From assembly GCF_000817735.3 (NCBI RefSeq), contig NZ_JTJC03000002.1:442242-506241 (forward strand): a DNA stretch of 64,000 nt, in the 5' to 3' direction. This DNA is from Scytonema millei VB511283. Lineage in GTDB: Bacteria; Cyanobacteriota; Cyanobacteriia; Cyanobacteriales; Chroococcidiopsidaceae. The notes under the pieces are model-generated. The model saw only the letters and a program-made list of their open reading frames with translations. It was not told the origin of the DNA and searched no databases. Shown here in pieces: positions 52,452 through 61,600 of the stretch. How positions within the stretch are numbered: the first letter of the stretch is position 1; each line of letters starts with the position of its first letter. The translations under genes and the position numbers were made by a program.

Positions 52452-55214
52452 ATGACCTCTGCTGCCGATCTTCCAGCTGCTGAATCAAATTTTCCGCTCG
52501 ATCTCGATGCAAAGCATCAGGTAAGTCTCAATCCCCTGCAAACGGCTACAGGTGTATACGTGACCGTTCACGGTCATTTCTATCAGCCACCTCGCGAGAA
52601 TCCTTACTTAGATGCGATCGAGCGTCAGCCTAGTGCTGCACCCGCTCACGACTGGAACGAACGCATCCACCATGAATGCTATCGTCCAAATGCTTTTGCC
52701 AGGGTATTGAACGATCGCGGTGAAGTTTTGGGGATCGTTAACAACTACGAGTATTTCAGCTTCAATTTCGGTTCTACACTGCTGTCTTGGTTAGAGCGTT
52801 ACGATTTGGAGGTGTATCAGCGGATAATTGAAGCAGACCGCAACAGTTGCGCCCGTCTTAACGGTCATGGTAATGCGATCGCTCAAGTTTACAATCACAT
52901 CATCCTACCTCTAGCTAACGAACGCGATAAATACACTCAAATTCGCTGGGGTATAGAGGATTTTCGCTCCCGTTTTGGGCGCGATCCCGAAGGAATGTGG
53001 TTGGCGGAAACTGCGGTAGATTATCCTACCCTAGAGGCTTTGGTAGCAGAGGGAATTCGCTTCATTATTCTTGCTCCCTCCCAAGCCCAACGCTGTCGAA
53101 CGATTCCCACAGACGAACAGCCAGTAACTCAGTGGCACGAAGTTGGGGGCAGCCAGATCGATCCCACTCGCCCTTATCGTTGCTTTCTCGAAGGGGTGAG
53201 GAGTGAGGAGCGAGGAGTGAGGGGATCGGAAATTAACAACGGTCATCCCGACTCCCGACTCCCGACTCCCGACTCCCGCCCGTACATCGATATTTTCTTC
53301 TACGATGGTCCAATTTCGCGGGACATGGGTTTCAGCGATGCACTCAGCAATTCCCATCACTTTATCGGACGGATGGGACTGGCAATTCGTGGGGATCGCC
53401 GTTCGGCACAGTTAATTTCTGTTGCTACAGATGGTGAAACTTTCGGACATCACAAAGGTGGTACGGAAAAAACCTTCGCCTATGCCTTTACAGAAGAATT
53501 TCCCCGCCGAGGTTGGACGGTAACGAACTACGCCCATTATCTCAGCCTCGATCCGCCAACTTGGGAAGTCGAACTCAAACCCGTCACTGCTTGGAGTTGT
53601 TCGCATGGTGTAGACCGCTGGCAAGATGATTGTGGTTGCGGTGGTGGTGGTGAGTGGCATCAAAAATGGCGGCGACCCCTACGCAACGCCCTCGATTGGC
53701 TGCGCGATCGCTTAATTGATGTTTACGAAACTGCTGCTAAAAGTTTATTCTGCGATCCCTGGTTAGTACGGGATGAATATATTCAAGTCATTCGCGATCG
53801 CTCGGTGGCTAATGTTCAACGCTTCCTCTCGCGCCATCAATCCCATCCGCTGACGGACTCAGAAAGAGTCGATGCCCTGCGGTTGTTGGAAATGCAGCGT
53901 CATGCCTTGTTAATGTATACGAGTTGCGGTTGGTTCTTTGAAGAAATCTCCCGTCCCGAAGGCACGCAAATTTTGCGTTATGCTGCTAGAGCTTTGGAAC
54001 TTGCCGAAGATGTGGCAGGCGTGCAACTGGAAAAAGAATTTATCAACCGTCTCAGCCTTGCCCCTAGTAATGTCGAGTTTTTCGGTCATGGGGCGGAAGT
54101 CTACCGTCAACTGGTGCTAACTGCCCAGGTTAACTTTCAGCAAATTGCTGCTCAATATGCCATTACTTCTTTGTTTAGGAAACAGGAGATCGGCTCTAAC
54201 GGTCAACGGTCAACGGTCAACAGTCAACTGGATCGCTTTTCTACGACCCACTGCCCGCTTCCTACTCCCCATATCTATTGCTATACAGTCAATCAGCTAG
54301 ACTACCAATGGCAGCGCGTCGGGACGCTGACTCTAGCTGTAGGGCAATTGGAACTCATGTCGGAAATCACCTGGGAGAAGGAAGAGTTAGTATTTGCCGT
54401 GTTGCATCTGAGTGGCTGGGATTTTCATTGCTGCATTCAGCCATTTACAGGGTGGCGATCGTACAACCAGATGAAAGAGCAAGTGTTTGAGTCTTTGCAA
54501 CAAGCTAGCGCCGCCCATGCGATTCAGAAGATGATTCAAATATTTGGCGATCGCTCGTTCAATTTGCAAGATTTAATTGCCGAGGAACGTCACCGAATCG
54601 TCCAGATGTTGAGTCAGGAAAGCTTGACGCGGTTAGATCTGCTCTACACCCAAGTTTACCGGGATAACTATGGGGTACTCATGGCTTACCACCGCGATTA
54701 TTTACCCGTCCCCCAAGAGTTGCAAGTTGCAGCTGAGATTGCTTTAGGTAGTCGCTGTTCGGATTTGGTGCGATCGCTGTGTGAAGAAATTGGGGATCGA
54801 GACACTTGGGAACACTTGGCAGAATTAGAAGCAGTCGCGACAGAAGCTAACTTGTTACGCTGTCAGTTGAAGTTACCAGAAGTCAAACAAAGTCTAGAAC
54901 AGCTGATGCTGCGATCGCTCTGGCAACTATTACACGGTGATGCTGCTGTAGAAGAAGAAACTCAAAAAATCGAGCGTTCGATCGATATCGGTTGTCAGCT
55001 CAATCTTGGCTTATCTTTGGCGCGCGTCCAAGAAGTTTACTGCCGCTGTTTGCACGGTCAAATTATCCCGCAGTGTCTCCAAATTCTTGACGGTGACGTA
55101 GAAAGTCGAAATGGCGATCGTCCGATGTGGGATTTGACGCAGTTGCGCTATTTATTGAGGTTGGGACAAAAATTATCTGTAGATGTTGGCGGGTGGTTGG
55201 ATCGGATTGGGTAG
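52452..55214 (+). CDS. GH57-type glycoside hydrolase (DUF3536 family)
   Basis: The 920-residue protein starts at the ATG at 52452 (MTSAADLPAAES); the earlier TTG start is not supported. The N-terminal catalytic region has YVTVHGHFYQPPRENP, YEYFSFNFGSTLLSWLE and GMWLAETAVDYPTLEAL with the expected nucleophile Glu. The next acidic segment, YDGPISRDMGFSD, carries the acid-type Asp, and then SVATDGETFGHHK follows. It lies in the alpha-amylase/alpha-mannosidase GH57 superfamily, with a helical C-terminal extension of about 400 residues (DUF3536). It probably acts on alpha-glucans in the cytoplasm; the true substrate is unknown. Two stretches of translated repeat DNA interrupt the protein without breaking the frame. 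Confidence 0.92.
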   Translation: MTSAADLPAAESNFPLDLDAKHQVSLNPLQTATGVYVTVHGHFYQPPRENPYLDAIERQPSAAPAHDWNERIHHECYRPNAFARVLNDRGEVLGIVNNYEYFSFNFGSTLLSWLERYDLEVYQRIIEADRNSCARLNGHGNAIAQVYNHIILPLANERDKYTQIRWGIEDFRSRFGRDPEGMWLAETAVDYPTLEALVAEGIRFIILAPSQAQRCRTIPTDEQPVTQWHEVGGSQIDPTRPYRCFLEGVRSEERGVRGSEINNGHPDSRLPTPDSRPYIDIFFYDGPISRDMGFSDALSNSHHFIGRMGLAIRGDRRSAQLISVATDGETFGHHKGGTEKTFAYAFTEEFPRRGWTVTNYAHYLSLDPPTWEVELKPVTAWSCSHGVDRWQDDCGCGGGGEWHQKWRRPLRNALDWLRDRLIDVYETAAKSLFCDPWLVRDEYIQVIRDRSVANVQRFLSRHQSHPLTDSERVDALRLLEMQRHALLMYTSCGWFFEEISRPEGTQILRYAARALELAEDVAGVQLEKEFINRLSLAPSNVEFFGHGAEVYRQLVLTAQVNFQQIAAQYAITSLFRKQEIGSNGQRSTVNSQLDRFSTTHCPLPTPHIYCYTVNQLDYQWQRVGTLTLAVGQLELMSEITWEKEELVFAVLHLSGWDFHCCIQPFTGWRSYNQMKEQVFESLQQASAAHAIQKMIQIFGDRSFNLQDLIAEERHRIVQMLSQESLTRLDLLYTQVYRDNYGVLMAYHRDYLPVPQELQVAAEIALGSRCSDLVRSLCEEIGDRDTWEHLAELEAVATEANLLRCQLKLPEVKQSLEQLMLRSLWQLLHGDAAVEEETQKIERSIDIGCQLNLGLSLARVQEVYCRCLHGQIIPQCLQILDGDVESRNGDRPMWDLTQLRYLLRLGQKLSVDVGGWLDRIG
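53195..53280. repeat. In-frame repeat insertion 1 in the GH57 gene
   Basis: GAGGAGTGAGGAGCGAGG and CCCGACTCCCGACTCCCG heptamers lie between the segments RCFLEG and YIDIFFYDGP. They add roughly 30 codons. Confidence 0.85.
54189..54270. repeat. In-frame repeat insertion 2 in the GH57 gene
   Basis: GGTCAACGGTCAACGGTCAAC and a CCGCTTCCTACTCCCC word lie between LFRKQEIGS and IYCYTVNQLDYQW. They add roughly 28 codons. Confidence 0.8.
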
Positions 55215-55247
55215 ACAGAATTAGGAGTCACGCACTGGAAACAAAAG

Positions 55248-55325
55248 ATCTCGATCCCCCCTGACCCCCCTTAAAAAGGGGGGGGGAATTGAAAGCCCCC
55301 TTTTTAAGGGGGTTGGGGGATCTTC
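55248..55325. repeat. Family B palindrome
   Basis: GATCCCCCCTGACCCCCCTTAAAAAGGGGG (left) and CCCCCTTTTTAAGGGGGTTGGGGGATC (right), in the gap between the GH57 and chelatase genes. It is one of the fuller copies. Confidence 0.88.
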
Positions 55326-55420
55326 AAGATCCTTGCATCACTAACCGAGATCTACTGGCACTCTACCCAGGCAAGAAATTTCTCCTTAAGATCGAAGTAG
55401 AAATTTCTTGACATTTAGGC

Positions 55421-58400
55421 ATGAAGCGCATAGTTCTGATCGCTGGGTTTGAATCTTTTAACGCTGACTTGTACCGTCAAGCAGCAGATTTAGCACGTTC
55501 CCGCTGCCCAGAATTAGAAATTTGCGTATTTAGCGATCGCGACATTTCTACCAAACCGACAGAAATAGAGGCTGCACTCGATAACGCCGATGTTTTCTTC
55601 GGTAGTTTGCTATTTGACTACGATCAAGTTTTGTGGTTGCGCGATCGCCTCACCGCGATCCCAATTCGCTTGGTATTCGAGTCCGCCTTGGAACTGATGA
55701 GTTTAACCAAACTCGGTGCGTTTGCGATCGGCGATAAACCCAAAGGAATGCCCAAGCCAGTTAAATTTATTCTGGATAAATTTAGTCAAGGACGAGAAGA
55801 AGACCGACTCGCAGGATATATCAGCTTTTTGAAAGTGGGACCCAAACTATTGAAATACGTCCCCGTGCAAAAAGTGCAAGATTTACGCAACTGGTTAATT
55901 ATCTACGGTTATTGGAATGCGGGTGGTGCAGATAACGTTGCAGCACTATTTTGGACGCTAGCCGAAAAATATTTAGGATTAAAAATAGGCGATATTCCTC
56001 CCCCGATTGAAACACCTAACATGGGGTTGTTACACCCCGATTATGCAGGCTTTTTCACCTCACCCCGCGAATATTTGGAATGGTATGAAAGTCAAAAGTC
56101 AAAAGTCAAAAGTCAAAATATTCCGACTCCCGGCTCCCGACTCCCGACTCCCGCGATCGTCGGCATTCTACTCTACCGCAAACACGTCATCACCAAACAA
56201 CCTTATATTCCTCAATTAATTCGTTATTTTGAAAGAGCGGGATTGATTCCTTTACCAATTTTTATTAACGGGGTAGAAGGTCACGTTGCTGTTAGAGATT
56301 GGATGACAACGACTTATGAAACGGCACAAAGACAGTTAGGAAATATCGAAACCCCATCTTTATCAAACGAAGCTGTCACAGTTGATGCAATTGTTTCTAC
56401 AATTGGTTTTCCTTTGGTAGGTGGTCCGGCGGGTTCGATGGAAGCTGGACGACAGGTGGAAGTTGCGACGCGCATTCTCAACGCCAAGAACGTACCATAT
56501 ATAGTTGCCGCACCGCTGTTAATTCAAGACATCCATTCTTGGACGCGCCAAGGAATCGGAGGCTTGCAAAGTGTCGTATTGTATGCATTACCAGAACTCG
56601 ATGGTGCGATCGATACCGTGCCTTTGGGTGGCTTGGTAGGAGAAAAGATCTATCTGATCCCCGAACGAGTTCAGCGTTTGGTAGCAAGGTTGCAGAAATG
56701 GATTGCTTTGCGTCAGAAACCTGCGGCTAAAAGGAAAATAGCCATTATTCTCTATGGTTTTCCCCCTGGTTACGGGGCGACAGGAACGGCAGCTTTACTA
56801 AATGTACCGCGATCGCTGTTGAAATTCCTTCAAGCTTTAAAAGATGAGGGCTACACTGTCGGAGATTTACCGGAAGACGGGGAAGAATTGATTCGGTGGG
56901 TGAAAGAGGCGGATGAAAATACCGCTGTAGGGGCGTACAGCTGTGCGCCTCTACAAAATACTGTTCCCACGCAGAAACTAGAAACATGGCTTGGTTATTT
57001 GCAAACATCCCGAATTGAGAAACATTGGAAATCTCTATCCGGTAGCGGTATTAAGACTTACGGTGATGAGTTACTTGTGGGTGGAGTTCAGTTAGGTAAT
57101 GTTTGGATTGGCGTACAACCGCCTTTAGGTATTCCTGGCGATCCAATGCGGTTGATGTTCGATCGCGATTTAACTCCTCATCCTCAATATGCAGCTTACT
57201 ACAAATGGTTGCAGCAAGAATTTCAAGCGGATGCAGTGATTCATTTCGGAATGCACGGGACAGTGGAATGGTTGCCTGGTTCTCCTTTAGGAAATACAGG
57301 TTACTCTTGGTCGGATATCTTATTAGGAAATCTGCCTAATTTGTATATTTATGCTGCGAATAATCCCTCTGAATCAATTTTGGCAAAGCGGCGGGGTTAC
57401 GGTACGATAATTTCTCATAACGTTCCTCCTTACGGTCGGGCAGGGTTATATAAAGAGTTAGTCGCATTGCACGATTTAATTGCTGAATATCGCGAAGATC
57501 CAGAAAAGAACTACGCTCTAAAAGAAGCAATTTGTAAGAAAATTGTAGATACGGGAATTAATACAGATTGTCCGTTGGCAGAAGCAAAGCATTTAGGGAT
57601 TGCTTTTACTCCTGAGAACGCCCGGTTATTTAGTAAAGTCGTCTTCGATCGCTATTTATTACAGGTATACGAGTATTTGCAAGTATTAGAAAATCGCCTA
57701 TTTTCCAGCGGACTACACGTTTTAGGTGAGCCACCGAATGCAGAACAATTAGCAAGTTATCTGCAAGCATATTTTGGCGAAAAATTATCAGTTGATGCAG
57801 TAAATGCGATCGCCAATGGGAAAATTGTAGGGGCGGGTTTAGCCAAAGATTCACAGCTAAGACCAGAAATCTCCGGTCAAAACCCGCCCGGAGATGCGAT
57901 CGCCAATGGGAAAATTGTAGGGGCGCACAGCAGCGCGCCCGTACAGGGGGTTGAAGAAGCATTAAAAATCTGCGATCTATTAATGCAAACGGACGAGGAA
58001 CTAACCAACCTATTACGCGGACTCAATGGTGAGTATATCCCTCCTGCACCTGGGGGCGATTTATTACGCGATGGTATGGGTGTGTTACCTACAGGACGCA
58101 ACATTCACGCTTTAGATCCCTACAGAATGCCTTCACCTGCGGCATATGAAAGAGGAAAAGCGATCGCGCAAAATATTATCAGCCAACATCTGCAAGAACA
58201 TGGAGAATATCCCGAAACTGTAGCTGTGATGTTGTGGGGATTAGATGCAATTAAAACGCGGGGCGAGTCTTTAGGCATTTTACTAGAATTAGTCGGGGCG
58301 GAACCCATTAAGGAAGGTACGGGGCGGATCGTCCGTTATGGATTGAAGCCGCTTGCAGAAGTGGGACATCCTCGAATTGACGTATTGGGGAATCTGTCCG

Positions 58401-59266
58401 GCATATTTCGCGATAGCTTTGTCAATATTATCGAATTACTCGACGACCTATTCCAACGGGCGGCTATGGCTGAGGAATCGGAAACAGAAAATTTCATCCG
58501 CAAGCACTATTTAGCTTTACAAGCACAGGGTGTAGAAAATCCGTCAGCGCGGCTATTTTCCAATCCAGCAGGCGATTTTGGTTCGATGGTGAACGAACGA
58601 GTCACGGATGGAAATTGGGAATCGGGGGATGAGTTGGGCAATACTTGGCGCGATCGCAACGTGTTTAGTTATGGTAGACAAGATAAGGGACGGGCTAGAC
58701 CGGAAGTCTTGACGCAGTTGTTGCAAAAGTGCGATCGCATCGTCCAAGAAATCGATTCTGTAGAATACGGTCTGACAGATATTCAAGAATATTATGCCAA
58801 TACGGGTGGTTTGAAAAAGGCGGCGGAAAAGCAGCGCGGGAAAAAAGTGACTGCTAGTTTTGTCGAAAGCTTTTCTCAAGATACCACTGCACGCAACTTG
58901 GACGATTTACTCAGAATGGAATATCGTACCAAATTACTCAATCCTAAATGGGCGGAAGCAATGGCGAATCAAGGTTCGGGGGGTGCGTTTGAAATTTCTC
59001 AGCGCATGACAGCTTTAATTGGTTGGGGTGGTACTGCCGATTTTACCGATGATTGGGTCTACGACCAAGCCGCTGATACCTACGTTCTCGATGCAGAGAT
59101 GGCAGAAAAGTTACGCAAGGCAAATCCCGAAGCTTTTCGTAATATTGTTGGTAGAGCGATCGAAGCACACGGACGCGGTTTTTGGAATGCCGATCCTGAA
59201 AAGTTGGAAAAGCTACGCCAGTTGTATGAAATGACAGAAGATGAATTGGAAGGAGTGAAAATTTAG
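55421..59266 (+). CDS. bchH: Magnesium/cobalt chelatase large subunit (BchH/CobN type)
   Basis: This 1281-residue chelatase subunit begins MKRIVLIAGFESFNADLYRQ, with a ChlH-like N-terminal domain (DVFFGSLLFDYDQVLWLRDR). The CobN/Mg-chelatase core has GILLYRKHVITKQPYIPQLI, IGFPLVGGPAGSMEAGR, ILYGFPPGYGATGTA, HFGMHGTVEWLPGS and GGTADFTDDWVYDQ. It binds the tetrapyrrole for metal insertion. Cyanobacteria often carry two such subunits: a longer ChlH for chlorophyll and this type, which some annotate CobN; assignment between Mg and Co is not settled from sequence. Three stretches of translated repeat DNA interrupt the protein while keeping the frame. Confidence 0.9.
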   Translation: MKRIVLIAGFESFNADLYRQAADLARSRCPELEICVFSDRDISTKPTEIEAALDNADVFFGSLLFDYDQVLWLRDRLTAIPIRLVFESALELMSLTKLGAFAIGDKPKGMPKPVKFILDKFSQGREEDRLAGYISFLKVGPKLLKYVPVQKVQDLRNWLIIYGYWNAGGADNVAALFWTLAEKYLGLKIGDIPPPIETPNMGLLHPDYAGFFTSPREYLEWYESQKSKVKSQNIPTPGSRLPTPAIVGILLYRKHVITKQPYIPQLIRYFERAGLIPLPIFINGVEGHVAVRDWMTTTYETAQRQLGNIETPSLSNEAVTVDAIVSTIGFPLVGGPAGSMEAGRQVEVATRILNAKNVPYIVAAPLLIQDIHSWTRQGIGGLQSVVLYALPELDGAIDTVPLGGLVGEKIYLIPERVQRLVARLQKWIALRQKPAAKRKIAIILYGFPPGYGATGTAALLNVPRSLLKFLQALKDEGYTVGDLPEDGEELIRWVKEADENTAVGAYSCAPLQNTVPTQKLETWLGYLQTSRIEKHWKSLSGSGIKTYGDELLVGGVQLGNVWIGVQPPLGIPGDPMRLMFDRDLTPHPQYAAYYKWLQQEFQADAVIHFGMHGTVEWLPGSPLGNTGYSWSDILLGNLPNLYIYAANNPSESILAKRRGYGTIISHNVPPYGRAGLYKELVALHDLIAEYREDPEKNYALKEAICKKIVDTGINTDCPLAEAKHLGIAFTPENARLFSKVVFDRYLLQVYEYLQVLENRLFSSGLHVLGEPPNAEQLASYLQAYFGEKLSVDAVNAIANGKIVGAGLAKDSQLRPEISGQNPPGDAIANGKIVGAHSSAPVQGVEEALKICDLLMQTDEELTNLLRGLNGEYIPPAPGGDLLRDGMGVLPTGRNIHALDPYRMPSPAAYERGKAIAQNIISQHLQEHGEYPETVAVMLWGLDAIKTRGESLGILLELVGAEPIKEGTGRIVRYGLKPLAEVGHPRIDVLGNLSGIFRDSFVNIIELLDDLFQRAAMAEESETENFIRKHYLALQAQGVENPSARLFSNPAGDFGSMVNERVTDGNWESGDELGNTWRDRNVFSYGRQDKGRARPEVLTQLLQKCDRIVQEIDSVEYGLTDIQEYYANTGGLKKAAEKQRGKKVTASFVESFSQDTTARNLDDLLRMEYRTKLLNPKWAEAMANQGSGGAFEISQRMTALIGWGGTADFTDDWVYDQAADTYVLDAEMAEKLRKANPEAFRNIVGRAIEAHGRGFWNADPEKLEKLRQLYEMTEDELEGVKI
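56087..56158. repeat. In-frame repeat insertion 1 in bchH
   Basis: AAGTCAAAAGTCAAAAGTC heptamers followed by CCCGACTCCCGACTCCCG lie between EYLEWYES and VGILLYRKH. They add about 22 codons. Confidence 0.85.
56927..56954. repeat. Family A palindrome inside bchH
   Basis: GTAGGGGCGTAC AGCT GTGCGCCTCTAC lies in frame within the region coding for ENTAVGAYSCAPLQN. Confidence 0.85.
57810..57950. repeat. Duplicated repeat insertion 3 in bchH
   Basis: GCGATCGCCAATGGGAAAATTG occurs twice (57808 and 57897), each followed by GTAGGGGCG. The second copy carries the family A palindrome (57917-57944). The encoded protein shows ANGKIVGA twice and stays open. Confidence 0.88.
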
Positions 59267-59283
59267 TATCAGTTATCAGGATT

Positions 59284-59490
59284 TGTAGGGGCGGGTTTTG
59301 TTGAAGCCCTCTGCGCGATCGCCAATAATTTTACAGTTAAACCCGCCCAAATTTGTAGGGGCGGGTTTTGTTGAAGCCCTCTGTGCGATCGCCAATAATT
59401 TTACAGTTAAACCTGCCCAAATTGGTAGGGGCGGGTTTTGTTGAAGCCCTCTGTGCGATCGCCAATAATTTTACAGTTAAACCTGCCCGT
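59284..59490. repeat. Three-copy tandem repeat, about 73 bp per unit
   Basis: The unit ATTTGTAGGGGCGGGTTTTG...GCGATCGCCAATAATTTTACAGTTAAACCYGCCC is present three times with few differences. It begins just after bchH and ends at the HD-domain gene stop. Its GTAGGGGCGGGTTT start is also found in insertion 3 of bchH. Confidence 0.92.
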
Positions 59491-59491
59491 A

Positions 59492-60115
59492 CTATTCTGA
59501 GAAAGGACTATTACGAATCATATCGTCAAAACTGGGGCAATTAAAGCCGTGAATATGACATTTGCCTAAGTCAGCTAACCAGGTAAAAGCTACTACTTCT
59601 GGTTTGCGTTTTACTTGCGCGACGAGCAAATCTGTAAGCGATTTATTTACATTTAAGCGGGGATAGGCATATGTTACCTGCTCTACAATTTCAGGAGAAA
59701 TTTCTTGCAAGCGCAACCCAAATACATCTGCTCCAGCACCTAAATGGACTAAAGCAATTTCTGGCTGTTTGCGGGAAGCTATCCCAATTGAAGTATGTAA
59801 AGCGATCGCATCCCAAATAACTTCTCCTTTTTCTATTGATAACCCATGCTCTAGCAAAAATGTTTTTGCTGCATCAGCACCATCTACCTCAAATCTTTGA
59901 TTGCCATCAAATCGTTCTGTTAAGCCAAGATCGTGCATGACTGCACCTAAATAAAGTAATTCGCGATCGTATTTAAGTCCATCTCGTTTTCCAATTGCTT
60001 CTGCAAATAGGTAGGTACGAATGCAGTGGTTATATAAGAATTTGGGAGAGAGAGCGGCTACTAGTTGAGTAGCTTTTTTGGCTAATGTACTATCTGGAAT
60101 TGATAAGTCTTTCAT
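59492..60115 (-). CDS. HD-domain protein
   Basis: The 207-residue protein has the metal-binding HD layout. YNHCIRTYLFAEAIG provides the first His, GAVMHDLGLTERF the His-Asp pair, and a later ALHTSIG and Asp complete the site. This pattern resembles cyanamide-hydratase-like HD proteins. The substrate is unknown. The start is ATG 60115 (MKDLSIPDS); TTG at 60139 is also possible. The three-copy tandem repeat begins directly after the stop codon. Confidence 0.87.
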   Translation of the reverse strand: MKDLSIPDSTLAKKATQLVAALSPKFLYNHCIRTYLFAEAIGKRDGLKYDRELLYLGAVMHDLGLTERFDGNQRFEVDGADAAKTFLLEHGLSIEKGEVIWDAIALHTSIGIASRKQPEIALVHLGAGADVFGLRLQEISPEIVEQVTYAYPRLNVNKSLTDLLVAQVKRKPEVVAFTWLADLGKCHIHGFNCPSFDDMIRNSPFSE

Positions 60116-60273
60116 GAGATTACATAGAACAGTTTTCAAAGTTAATTAACCTGCCACAAATAGCTTGCGATCGCCTATTAACCATTACCCATTACCTCCT
60201 TCATAAACCGCTGCCAAAAGCATCATCTGCTCAGGAACATTTTGATTTCAGTTACAAACACTTGTGAAGGCTG

Positions 60274-60717
60274 TCAGTCATGTGTCAAAGCAGTCTCTTC
60301 CACATCTGATTTGCCAGAGATAATCAGCCAGACACGATGAACTAAGGTTGTGGACGTAGAAAATAACGTGAATCCGAACAAAGGATGAAGTACGCCCAAA
60401 GGTAAAGGCGATCGCAAATGAATTGTGAGAAATTGTAGTCCTAGCAATACTGGCATACTTGTTGTCAAACTCCGCACTCGACGCGGAAATGGAACTAAAT
60501 ATACCCACACCAGCAAAACTAAAGATAATCCACTGTAACTACGCACCAACCAAACATGAATATTCCACCACTGAGGATTGTAAAAATAGGCGAGTCCAAC
60601 GGTTAATACTTGGAGAGTCAGGCAGAAATTGAAAAGTACTGCAACTAGATAAAAACCGATTTGATTCCAGCGTCGAAATGCTGTCGGCGCAAAATTGAAG
60701 TTAGAACTGAGTGCCAT
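60274..60717 (-). CDS. Four-helix membrane protein (possible DUF6220)
   Basis: This 147-residue protein has four hydrophobic helices (GFYLVAVLFNFCLTLQVLTVGLA, YSGLSLVLLVWVYLV, MPVLLGLQFLTIHL, and HPLFGFTLFSTSTTLVHRVWL). It also has conserved-looking His residues in NIHVWLVRS and VLHPLFG, as in small haem-binding membrane proteins of DUF6220 type. I am not sure of the family. It begins at the ATG at 60717, divergent to the LuxR-type gene with 113 bp between them, so the regulator may control it. Confidence 0.7.
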   Translation of the reverse strand: MALSSNFNFAPTAFRRWNQIGFYLVAVLFNFCLTLQVLTVGLAYFYNPQWWNIHVWLVRSYSGLSLVLLVWVYLVPFPRRVRSLTTSMPVLLGLQFLTIHLRSPLPLGVLHPLFGFTLFSTSTTLVHRVWLIISGKSDVEETALTHD

Positions 60718-60830
60718 GCTAAAGTTTTCCTTGAGGGGGAATCGATGAAAGACTGACCGTCATTGAAGCTAAGATAATACTGCTATCCCAATCGCATCTA
60801 GTCCTCGATCGGGTACAGTTTGCACTCACA

Positions 60831-61553
60831 ATGATGAGAGATTCCTTACAATCTTTATTTACAGCGATCGCTCAGGCGCAAAATCTTACAGAAGTACACC
60901 AGCGTGTCATGGTAACAGTGAGCGAATACTTTGCGGCTCGACGCTGTAGGCTATTTTTCTTTGATGAACTTTCTTCTGTCGATCCCAAGTGGCAAGGTCT
61001 TCTCAAATTCGCGACATCGGTAGAATACAATCCAGTTTTACGTTACTTGGTCGAACACCACGCACCCGTACATGAAGCATTAGTCGTGTCGCCTAAAGCC
61101 TGGAGAGCAATTTGTCCCCGTGCCGATCATTGGCACGTTATGACAGGACCAGTTGTCTGCCACAGCCAGCTAGTGGGTGGAATTGGATTGACTCGCGAAC
61201 GGGGCAATCTTGCCTTTACCACTCAAGATTTAACCGATCTGGGTGCAATTTGTCTGCATTTATCGACTCGGATAGCAACAATGCGATCGCCAAGTGTTTC
61301 TATTAGCGATCGCCATTTAGAGATAGATCGATCTAAATCCAGCGCTGACAATTCTCTTCGTCTTACGCCGCGCGAAATACAAATTGCCGATTTAGTTGCT
61401 CAAGGATTGACAAATGCCGAAATTGGCGCACAACTTTGGATTACTGAAAATTCTGTCAAACAAGCGCTCAAACGTATATTTCGCAAATTGAATGTTTCAT
61501 CCCGCGCTCAAATGGTAGCACAATTGCAAAATGTCCTATTTAGGGCATTCTGA
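60831..61553 (+). CDS. LuxR-family transcriptional regulator with GAF-like domain
   Basis: The 240-residue protein has an N-terminal GAF-like sensor (residues 5-150, with EYFAARRCRLFFFDEL and VVCHSQLVGGIGLTRERGNLAFT). A C-terminal LuxR helix-turn-helix follows (LTPREIQIADLVAQGLTNAEIGAQLWITENSVKQALKRIF, residues about 178-235). There is no receiver domain, so it is not a classical two-component partner. It probably binds DNA near its own promoter and the divergent membrane gene at 60717. Confidence 0.92.
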   Translation: MMRDSLQSLFTAIAQAQNLTEVHQRVMVTVSEYFAARRCRLFFFDELSSVDPKWQGLLKFATSVEYNPVLRYLVEHHAPVHEALVVSPKAWRAICPRADHWHVMTGPVVCHSQLVGGIGLTRERGNLAFTTQDLTDLGAICLHLSTRIATMRSPSVSISDRHLEIDRSKSSADNSLRLTPREIQIADLVAQGLTNAEIGAQLWITENSVKQALKRIFRKLNVSSRAQMVAQLQNVLFRAF

Positions 61554-61600
61554 CGGCTGAAAGTGCAATTGAGTCATTACCCCAGAGGGTGACTCAGTTG

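Noticed and set aside
59284-59490. Considered as a CRISPR array
   Set aside because: Units are about 73 bp with no variable spacers between constant repeats; it is a simple tandem repeat.
60831-61553. Considered as response regulator for the kinase at 40562
   Set aside because: It has no receiver domain and is 20 kb away.
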